DNA from: a virus
IMG/VR virus record: IMGVR_UViG_3300035158_000772
Location: 1 to 25,365 of that record
Reading direction: 5' to 3' (one strand)
Length of the DNA stretch: 25,365 nt
Shown: piece after piece, positions 4,995 through 10,713 of the stretch
Layout: each line of letters opens with the position of its first letter
Numbering within the stretch: the first letter of the stretch is position 1
Notes under the pieces: model-generated
Told to the model about the DNA's origin: nothing
Database searches by the model: none
What the model saw: only the letters and a program-made list of their open reading frames with translations
Made by a program: the position numbers and the translations under genes

Positions 4995-7217
4995 TTACGC
5001 CTCGCCTTTCATCTTGATGCCGCCCTTGGGGTCCTGCAGGGCAACGCCGAAGTCGTGATAGCCGCGCATCTGGACGCCCAGGACGTTGAAGTCGGCGTCC
5101 GCCGTCTCGATGGTGGGGCTCTCCTGGCCGTTGAGGAACGCCACCTCGATCACCGGCAGGTCGTTGGGGTCGGCCAGGAGGTACCACGCCTTCGCCGAGT
5201 TGCCGGTATAGTTGCTGTTCGCCAGGTACCGGCTGACCTCGGTGCGGAACTTGCCCTGGTGGGGGTTCGCGACGGGGTACTTCGTGCTGGCCGTGGTGTC
5301 GCGGATCTCCAGGCTCTTGTAGAGCATCGTCCCGATGGCGCTGAGCGCCGTGGGCACCAGGATCACCTGCGGCATAATCCCGATGGGCTTGCCGTCGGCG
5401 TCCGTCTGCTCCAGGAACGCCACCTCCGCCTTGGTCAGCCCGTCGATCGACAGGACCGTGTCGGTGCCGGTGAGGTAGTTCTTGTTGGCGGTCTTGAAGA
5501 AGCCGGAGTTGTTCAGGAAGACGGTCCAGAACACGTCGTTGATCTTGAGGCCCGACCCGCGGCCGAGCTTGCGCGGCACGGTGGTGATGGCACCCAGGTC
5601 GTCGTTGATGATGTCCCGCCGGTCGATCGAGAGCATCAGGCCGTACGTGTCGGCCTTGTTGGTGTAGCTCTCCTCCCCGAGCGTCCCGTGCTTGAGCTCC
5701 CCGCCCGGCGCCACCTGCTCGTACTGGTCGGTGCCGATCAGCCGGTAGCTCGTGACCGTCTTGAAGTCGCTGACGTTCCGGACCGCGCAGAGGTTCCGCC
5801 AGGTCCGCTCGACGCCGAAGAACCCCTCCAGCAGGAACTTGTTCGCGACGTTGGAGAGGATGCCGCCGATATCGACGGTGCTGAACGCCGCCTGAAGCTC
5901 CGGCCGGAACGCCGCGCGCAGCACCGCCCGGCTGTCGCGGAAGTTGCGGCCGGTGTAGCCGTTCGCCCACGCCGCCTCCAGGAGCAGCTCCTGCAGGCCG
6001 ATCCCGCCGCGGAATCGCCGGCCCGCCCGCTCGACGGCGGGCTCGCCGTAGCCGGCGGCCACGTCCTCGGCGCGCAGGCCGCCGGTCAGCATGCACGCGG
6101 CCTCGAGGACCGTGCCCGTCATCGCCTCGTCGTGGACGTGCACGGGGGGCGCCTTCGGCCGCGAGGCCCGCAGGACCTCCAGCTCCGTGCGCGTGGCGTC
6201 CCAGCCTTCCTCGAGGGCCTTCGCCTCGATGTCGGGGTGCTGGCCCGCGCAGAGCTTGCGGACCGCCGCGATTCGCTTACTCTCCGCGGCCGCCTCCGCG
6301 CGGATCTCTCCGGCCGGATCGGACGCCGCGAGGGCCGGGGGCTCCGGCCGCGATCCGTCGCGCCCGGAGTCTTCCTCCGTGCCCTCGGCCGGCTTGCCGT
6401 CGGCTTCCGTGCCTTCGGTCGTCTCGACGACCGCCTTGTCGTCTTCGTCTTGCATCGCTCGTTCTCCTTGGTCCTTGGCCTGCCCGCCGAAGCCTCGCCG
6501 GAGGCGGGCCGCGACCTTCGCCGAGGTGCCGGCGTCGGCGCCGGAATCGACGAAGCTGATTTCCTTGAGGAGGGCCTTGCGCACCACGTGCACCGGGCCC
6601 TCGAACGTCTGACCGTTGACCTGCACCTTGGCGCCCCGCGGCACGAACTCGGCCTTGAGCACGGCCGCGCCGATCGACGCCTGCCAGGGGAAGCCGTTGA
6701 CCCCGCTGCGGGCCACGTCCCTCGCCCACGACGTGTCGCGGCTGATGACCCCTTCCGCCACGAGCCGGCCGCCCTCGACGCCGACCTTGTCCGTGTGCCC
6801 CACGCCCTGGCGCCGCTCGTGGTCCAGCCGGATCGGCAGCCGCTGCGACGGCACCTCCAGGCCGGCCAGGTCCACCACCACCGGGTGCGTGAAGCCCGCG
6901 ATCCGCATCAGGCCGCCGCTGTAGGCGACCATGCGGAAGCGCGGCAACTCCTTACCGTCCTCGCCGGCGCCCGCCTCGATCGTCGGCGTCGCGACCATCT
7001 CCACGAACTCAGGCGTCTTCTCTTTCTGCATCGCCGTCGCTCCTTCCTCGCCCTGCGAAGCCCCGGCCGTCCGGGGCGAAGCATGAGCCCACTGCCGCTC
7101 GCAGACCGCCCGGCGCCGCCCGGCGTCGGGGAACTCCCGCGCCACCACCGGATCGCCCATGCAGCGGTCCACAAACGCTTCGTGCGTCTCGCCTTTGCGT
7201 TTCTCAGGCAGCGGCAC
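4995..7217 (-). CDS. Fused prohead protease-major capsid protein
   Basis: This encodes 740 residues, starting MPLPEKRKGETHEAFVDRCM. Residues 1-45 are a Cys-containing lead common ahead of phage proteases. Residues 65-235 look like an HK97/Mu-type serine prohead protease, with a candidate catalytic His at 133 (RLDH) and Ser at 181 (WQASIG), followed by LLKEISFVDSGAD. Residues 240-320 are an acidic, Glu-rich scaffold-like region. Residues from about 380 on are a major capsid protein: ANGYTGRNFRDSRAVLRAAF, SNVANKFLLEGF, then YRLIGTDQYEQVAPGGELKH and DRRDIINDDLGAI. In-frame ATGs at residue 63 (nt 7031; AGGAAGGAG) and residue 255 (nt 6455; AAGGAG, 8-nt spacer) have strong ribosome-binding sites, so shorter forms are likely made too. 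Its start overlaps the portal stop by 14 nt. Confidence 0.92.
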   Translation of the reverse strand: MPLPEKRKGETHEAFVDRCMGDPVVAREFPDAGRRRAVCERQWAHASPRTAGASQGEEGATAMQKEKTPEFVEMVATPTIEAGAGEDGKELPRFRMVAYSGGLMRIAGFTHPVVVDLAGLEVPSQRLPIRLDHERRQGVGHTDKVGVEGGRLVAEGVISRDTSWARDVARSGVNGFPWQASIGAAVLKAEFVPRGAKVQVNGQTFEGPVHVVRKALLKEISFVDSGADAGTSAKVAARLRRGFGGQAKDQGERAMQDEDDKAVVETTEGTEADGKPAEGTEEDSGRDGSRPEPPALAASDPAGEIRAEAAAESKRIAAVRKLCAGQHPDIEAKALEEGWDATRTELEVLRASRPKAPPVHVHDEAMTGTVLEAACMLTGGLRAEDVAAGYGEPAVERAGRRFRGGIGLQELLLEAAWANGYTGRNFRDSRAVLRAAFRPELQAAFSTVDIGGILSNVANKFLLEGFFGVERTWRNLCAVRNVSDFKTVTSYRLIGTDQYEQVAPGGELKHGTLGEESYTNKADTYGLMLSIDRRDIINDDLGAITTVPRKLGRGSGLKINDVFWTVFLNNSGFFKTANKNYLTGTDTVLSIDGLTKAEVAFLEQTDADGKPIGIMPQVILVPTALSAIGTMLYKSLEIRDTTASTKYPVANPHQGKFRTEVSRYLANSNYTGNSAKAWYLLADPNDLPVIEVAFLNGQESPTIETADADFNVLGVQMRGYHDFGVALQDPKGGIKMKGEA
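6479..6509. repeat. REP-like hairpin repeat at the protease-capsid junction
   Basis: An imperfect inverted repeat with arms GCCCGCC and GGCGGGC encloses GAAGCCTCGCCGGA. It closely matches the copy at 9090-9123. It encodes the basic stretch ARLRRGFGGQAK between the protease domain and the acidic region, about 24 bp before the internal capsid start. It belongs to a repeat style known from planctomycete-like and other high-GC genomes; copy number elsewhere could not be checked. Confidence 0.6.
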
Positions 7218-8649
7218 GGTCCGCCTCCTTCGCGGCGCGGCCCGCGGGCGCCGCTTGGGCGTCCGCCAGGCCGAGCTCGACCATCAGTTGCCGTTCCTTG
7301 GCCCGCTGGCGTAGCTGGACTTCCCAGTCCTTGCCCTGCCTGGCGTATTCGTCCGCCAGCGTGGTGGTGTGGTTCCGCAGCCGCCGCTCCTGCGCCGTCG
7401 CCTCCTTCGCCGGGTCCACGTGCTCCGTGCCGTCCCAGAACCACTGGTGCGGCAGGGAGTTCAGGCCGCGCAGGAAGGCGAACTCGGTCAGCAGCTCCGC
7501 TTCCGCCAGCCACGCGGCCAGCAACGGCTCCAGCACCACGGCGTTCAGGTGCGCCTGCTCGACGCGGATGCTCTTGAAGTACGTCTGGTGGTCCAGCCGC
7601 CCCGAGGCGTAGTTGTGCCGGCTCGAATCGCCGGTGACGACGTTGATCGGAACCAGCAGGCAACGGGCAATCTCCCCGAGGATCTCGCGCTTGAACTCGG
7701 CGTAGCTGGTGCCCGGCTGCTCCGCCTTGATCTGCCCGAGCTTCCAGCCGTCGGGCAGGACCGTCGCCATGCGCTTCTCCAGCTCGACCACGTCCATGGG
7801 CTCGACGGCCGCGGCCTCCCCGCTGGCCGGGGCGTCGGTGAACAGCACCGCCGCGAAGTCGGCGGCGGTCTCCGCGGCGCCCAGCACCGCCAGCGTGTAG
7901 CGGCGCAGCTGGGCGAACAGCGGCAACGCCGGCGTGAGCTCGGGGACCCCGCGATGCAGGCCGGGCCGGTCCGCGCGGAACCAGTGGATCATGCTCTCGG
8001 CCGCGATCCGGTCGAAGTCGCGCCGCAGCGACGGCCGGGCCCCGCCGGGATGCTCGCGAAGGACCAGGTAGGCCTGGGGGTTGCCGTGGGCGTCGAACTC
8101 GATGCCGTCCACCGCGCTGCCGCTTGCGGGCTTGAGCTCCGGCGTCGTCACGCGGTCGGCCTCGATGAGCTTGAGGTCGAGCTTCACCGGCGACGCCGCC
8201 TCGGCGTTGTCGGTCAGCAGGCCGAACGCCTCGCCGTCGGCGCTTTTGGCCATGCGCATCGTGCGGAGCTTCCCCGCGAGCCCCACGGCCGCCGACCAGT
8301 CCGCCCACGCCGACTCGACCTTCCGGTTGGCCTCAGCGTCTTCGGTGAGAAGCTGCAGTCGCGGGCCGGTGCCGACCACGTCGTTCGCGAGCGTCAGCAC
8401 GATCCCCTTGGCGTAGGAGTTGTTCGCGACCTCGTACCGGGCGCGGTTGCGCAGGGTCCGCCGCACCGCGGCCGATGCCGCGGCGTCCGCCGACAGCCCG
8501 TCCGCGTTCGCCCAGTGCCGGGCGTTCTCCGCGTTCGTCACGGCCGCGTCGAACCGGGCGCGGAGGATGCGCGTCGCCGTCCGGGCCTTGCGGGACCGGC
8601 GCCTGCGAGGGCTTGCCGTGAGCGAGCGCAGCGAGTCGAACGGCCACAT
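7204..8649 (-). CDS. Lambda-type portal protein
   Basis: This encodes 481 residues from the ATG at 8649 (GGGAGG, 9-nt spacer). A longer open frame exists, but its first 91 codons are out-of-frame shadow of the upstream gene and tRNA-like region. The start reads MWPFDSLRSLTASPRRRRSR. Diagnostic stretches are ARHWANADGLSADAAASAAV, RARYEVANNSYAKGIVLTLA and NDVVGTGPRLQL, then SADGEAFGLL and MIHWFRADRPGLHRGVPELT. PINVVTGDSSRHNYASGRLD follows. All are typical of the gpB-like (Phage_portal_2) family. Twelve subunits form the DNA gate at the capsid vertex, bind the terminase and connect to the neck. The first codons contain a second type of short repeat (8618-8641). The C-terminal Ala/Arg-rich tail (AAPAGRAAKEADRAAA) overlaps the protease-capsid start by 14 nt. 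Confidence 0.93.
   Translation of the reverse strand: MWPFDSLRSLTASPRRRRSRKARTATRILRARFDAAVTNAENARHWANADGLSADAAASAAVRRTLRNRARYEVANNSYAKGIVLTLANDVVGTGPRLQLLTEDAEANRKVESAWADWSAAVGLAGKLRTMRMAKSADGEAFGLLTDNAEAASPVKLDLKLIEADRVTTPELKPASGSAVDGIEFDAHGNPQAYLVLREHPGGARPSLRRDFDRIAAESMIHWFRADRPGLHRGVPELTPALPLFAQLRRYTLAVLGAAETAADFAAVLFTDAPASGEAAAVEPMDVVELEKRMATVLPDGWKLGQIKAEQPGTSYAEFKREILGEIARCLLVPINVVTGDSSRHNYASGRLDHQTYFKSIRVEQAHLNAVVLEPLLAAWLAEAELLTEFAFLRGLNSLPHQWFWDGTEHVDPAKEATAQERRLRNHTTTLADEYARQGKDWEVQLRQRAKERQLMVELGLADAQAAPAGRAAKEADRAAA
8618..8641. repeat. Short repeat-like element encoding FDSLRSLT at the portal N-terminus
   Basis: The segment GTGAGCGAGCGCAGCGAGTC is the familiar palindrome-rich 'agcgagcgcagcgag' repeat of high-GC genomes, here read as FDSLRSLT within the first dozen residues of the portal. 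It forms a short hairpin. Its presence suggests that the extreme N-terminus of the portal is dispensable or newly acquired. Recognised by style, not by search. Confidence 0.4.
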
Positions 8650-8846
8650 CAGGCGGTCCCTCCCGGTGAGAGCTTCACGCGCTTGATCCCCAGCCCCGGG
8701 CGCTCCATCGCTTCCTTGCCGGCCAGGTGCTTGTCCGCCGCGATCTGGTCCGGCAGCGAGTGCTGCTGCGCGCTCACACCGTCCGCGCTCGCCTGCTTGG
8801 GCCGAGCGGCGTTCTCGCGGATCGCGTTGTCCAGGCTTTCGGCCAT
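8649..8846 (-). CDS. Small gpW-position head-completion-like protein
   Basis: This encodes 65 residues from the ATG at 8846, starting MAESLDNAIRENAARPKQAS. A GAGGAAA ribosome-binding site lies 8 nt upstream. The longer open frame upstream reads through the tRNA-like element and is not coding. The protein is mostly helical (DQIAADKHLAGKEAMERPGL) and ends in a basic turn, GIKRVKLSPGG. Its stop shares one base with the portal ATG (TGATG), which implies coupled translation. Position between terminase and portal and the size equal those of lambda gpW, the 68-residue head-completion protein. The sequence is a recognisable style of small phage protein at this place, but homology to gpW itself is not demonstrated. 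Confidence 0.7.
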   Translation of the reverse strand: MAESLDNAIRENAARPKQASADGVSAQQHSLPDQIAADKHLAGKEAMERPGLGIKRVKLSPGGTA

Positions 8847-8896
8847 GTCCGTTGTTTCCTCGCGGGCCTGCCACGCCGTAGTGGCGAAGCCACGAA

Positions 8897-8962
8897 GGCG
8901 GGAGCCGGAATCGAACCGGCAACCTTCCCTGAGGGACGAGCTACCAATTGCTCCATCCCGCT
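8897..8962 (-). tRNA. tRNA-like element (initiator-like body) with a deleted anticodon loop
   Basis: Read 5' to 3' on the minus strand the parts are as follows. The acceptor strand AGCGGGA pairs with TCCCGCC except for an A-C mismatch at 1:72. U8 and G9 follow, then D stem GAGC/GCTC with loop AATTGGTA. The anticodon stem is TCCCT/AGGGA with only one C between the arms. The variable loop is AGGTT, and the T stem GCCGG/CCGGC carries the canonical loop TTCGATT. Everything matches a class I tRNA, and the unpaired first position resembles initiator tRNA-Met, but about 6 of the 7 anticodon-loop bases are missing. The arm would fold as a 4-bp stem with loop TCA. No CCA is encoded. It lies between a terminator and the 65-residue gene. 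It cannot decode normally, so it is a relic or has a non-decoding role. Confidence 0.6.
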
Positions 8963-8970
8963 GTCTGCCC

Positions 8971-9014
8971 AAAGAAAAAGCCCGCCGGGTCGTCGTGCAC
9001 GATCCGACGGGCTT
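8971..9014 (-). terminator. Rho-independent terminator after the HEPN gene
   Basis: On the minus strand the arms AAGCCCGTCGGATCGT and ACGACCCGGCGGGCTT form a long GC-rich hairpin with two internal mismatches or bulges. A run of T's (CTTTTTCTTTGGG) follows at once. It would stop transcripts coming through the HEPN gene. Only about 8 bp separate the T-run from the tRNA-like element, so there is no room for a separate promoter between them. Confidence 0.75.
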
Positions 9015-9089
9015 CAGCTCGTCACCGAGGCTCAGGGCTGGCCGGCCCTGTTCCTTGGGCGGTATTCACTTGTCCTTGGCCACCGGGGA

Positions 9090-9123
9090 CCTGCCCGCCG
9101 AAGCCTCGGCGAAGGCGGGGCAG
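9090..9123. repeat. REP-like hairpin repeat in the 9015-9271 gap
   Basis: The arms CTGCCCGCC and GGCGGGGCAG enclose GAAGCCTCGGCGAA. It is the second copy of the element at 6479-6509, differing at a few positions. It is the only clear structure in the 257-bp gap between the terminator and the stop of the HEPN gene; I see no gene there. Confidence 0.6.
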
Positions 9124-9271
9124 CCGGCGCGCCGCGCGGCTCGGTTGTCTTGACCGATCATGACATGAGGAAATGCCGGGTCAAAGGCAATTCAGCATGA
9201 GAACCCACATTGTTACACCCGTGTACCCTGGACCGAATCCCGACCCCTCAGGGCTCGTGGTCGCGGGGATC

Positions 9272-10501
9272 TCAGAGGTCAAGGTCAAGGTCCCGGAAGA
9301 GACCTCGGAGTCCTCGGATGTCTTCACCTTTCTTCTTGTGCGACTTGTCAGCTGTAGATGGGTCTGCGTAGGCCGCGTGGAGGGAATCGCTGTACAGAAT
9401 GTGCCGAAGGGCGAGCCGGCAGAGCTCAAAAGCATCCTTCCGCACGTTCTGGGGCACCCTATCAATGAGTTTACTGCCATGCACCACCTCGCCACGTTGG
9501 CCGTAGAGAAGCTTGGCTCTCTTGAAGAGGTCACGGCGTTTTTCTTCTGGTGATGCCCCGGTAGTTGTCCCCGAAACCATCTTCGCGAAGCGCGTGGTGA
9601 TCTTGTGCGTAAGCTCGCCATGGTCCACAGTGAACAGTGTTTCAAGAACAAGGCACATGGAAAGGAAGGCATGAAGTGGGGGCAGATGTAGGCCTTCATC
9701 GTAGAGCTTCATCGCCCTTCCCAGACGAGTCCTGACCGAGAGTGCGTTTTCCTCTGCCTCGGCGAATGCTTTGCGGAACGCCTCCCTATAGAAGGGCCTC
9801 GCCGCGTCTGGATTCTTCCCCAGGTATTCATCCAATATCGACCTATCGACCTCGACCGGGAGGTGTCGCCCGAGAACCTCTGGAGCCGATTCGCCCGCCT
9901 TGCGGTCCAGATTGGCGAAGAAAGGCTCATCGAAGACCCGATCTACCCATTGGGGCAGTTGCCGCAGTTCGACTACGGCCTGCCAGAGCGCGGCCAGCTT
10001 AGTCAGATCCTCATCCCGGAAACGCTCACAATACTCAACAGACGGGCGGCTGTAGTCAGGTTCGCTGTAGTCCTCCCGGCTTGTATCGATGGTTAGCGAG
10101 CTGTTCTGAAGGCGGCCGCGGAAACTCACGGGACAGATCGCCGCTGTCTGTCGAGTCAATCGCAGGCACAAGAGAAACGAGTCAACGACAACCTGCTCCA
10201 CGCGTTCCCGGAACGACATGCCGACCTCAGCGGCGGGAACGTGATCGGCCATTTGGGGAGCAGGGACCACAAGCAACCACTGGACATCATTTTCAAACAC
10301 ATACTCGCCCGGGAACTTGGGGCACTGCTCCCGAACCTGCTCTCGCATAGCATCGAGGGCCTGTTTGTCAGCCTTGACGAGGCGTACCCCGAAGTTGAAA
10401 CAGTCGATCAGGTCTTGGCCCCAATCGGCTTCGAGGTAGATCAGCGGATATGCCCCAACACAGTCACTCCCAGGCTCTGACTTCTCAGATGAACTGGCCA
10501 T
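9272..10501 (-). CDS. HEPN (Apea-like) protein, probable defence cargo
   Basis: This encodes 409 residues from the ATG at 10501, starting MASSSEKSEPGSDCVGAYPL. A GAGGTGG ribosome-binding site lies just upstream; codons further upstream belong to a shadow of the zinc-ribbon frame. Residues 1-240 are an unrecognised alpha/beta region. Residues about 255-385 match Apea-like HEPN domains: SVRTRLGRAMKLYDEGLHLP, LHAFLSMCLVLETLFT, ELTHKITTRFAKMVSG, then LYGQRGEVVHGSKL. This includes the R-x4-H ribonuclease motif (R336, H341). HEPN proteins of this kind cleave RNA and are frequent in abortive-infection and other antiviral systems. Base composition is visibly lower in GC than the neighbours, and the gene interrupts the terminase-portal order and ends at its own terminator. 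A moron encoding superinfection immunity is the best reading; function is inferred. Confidence 0.8.
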   Translation of the reverse strand: MASSSEKSEPGSDCVGAYPLIYLEADWGQDLIDCFNFGVRLVKADKQALDAMREQVREQCPKFPGEYVFENDVQWLLVVPAPQMADHVPAAEVGMSFRERVEQVVVDSFLLCLRLTRQTAAICPVSFRGRLQNSSLTIDTSREDYSEPDYSRPSVEYCERFRDEDLTKLAALWQAVVELRQLPQWVDRVFDEPFFANLDRKAGESAPEVLGRHLPVEVDRSILDEYLGKNPDAARPFYREAFRKAFAEAEENALSVRTRLGRAMKLYDEGLHLPPLHAFLSMCLVLETLFTVDHGELTHKITTRFAKMVSGTTTGASPEEKRRDLFKRAKLLYGQRGEVVHGSKLIDRVPQNVRKDAFELCRLALRHILYSDSLHAAYADPSTADKSHKKKGEDIRGLRGLFRDLDLDL

Positions 10502-10536
10502 CGTCCACCTCTTGAGGCTAGGTACTGCCCAGCGGT

Positions 10537-10713
10537 CTAGCCACCGGCGCTCTCCCATGTGGTCATGCGCTTTCCGCAGTTCCGGCACTCCCTGCGTCGG
10601 ATCAGCTTCCCGCCGTGACCGGGGCGCGTATAGATTACGCGGAAGTGCTGGCAACCGCAATGCCGGTACGCCAGCCCTTTCTGGTCCTACTCAGGGTGCT
10701 TGGCCGCCATCAT
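10537..10713 (-). pseudogene. NrdR-like zinc-ribbon gene, second copy, with in-frame TAG
   Basis: Reading from the ATG at 10713 (ATGA overlap with the terminase stop) gives MMAAKHPE, then TAG (10687-10689). The frame then continues for 49 codons, including HCGCQHFRVIYTRPGHGGKL and RRRECRNCGKRMTTWESAGG, to a TAG stop at 10537. It is clearly paralogous to the intact 60-residue zinc ribbon at 13166-13348, with the same length and the same end. One nonsense codon is the only interruption. The first Cys of the first CxxC is Tyr (LAYRHCGC against LECRACGC), so the metal site has also degraded or changed. No good internal start follows the TAG. Most likely a recent pseudogene left beside the inserted HEPN gene; amber readthrough is the alternative. 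Confidence 0.7.

Noticed and set aside
4857-7577. A 906-codon open frame on the plus strand across the capsid and portal genes
   Set aside because: It is the complement of the clearly recognisable protease-capsid and portal genes; its translation is Arg/Ala/Leu/Val-rich without domains, as expected for antisense frames in GC-rich DNA.
8897-8962. Selenocysteine or opal-suppressor tRNA because the residual loop reads TCA
   Set aside because: The loop would have only three bases on a 4-bp stem, and the acceptor and variable parts are those of an ordinary short class I tRNA.
7369-9153. A 594-codon plus-strand open frame over portal, tRNA-like element and gap
   Set aside because: Antisense to the portal; no ribosome-binding site and random composition.
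10687-10689. Phage-wide reassignment of TAG to an amino acid
   Set aside because: TAG is used as the natural stop at 3493-3495 and at 10537-10539, no suppressor tRNA with CTA anticodon is visible, and other long genes contain no in-frame TAG.
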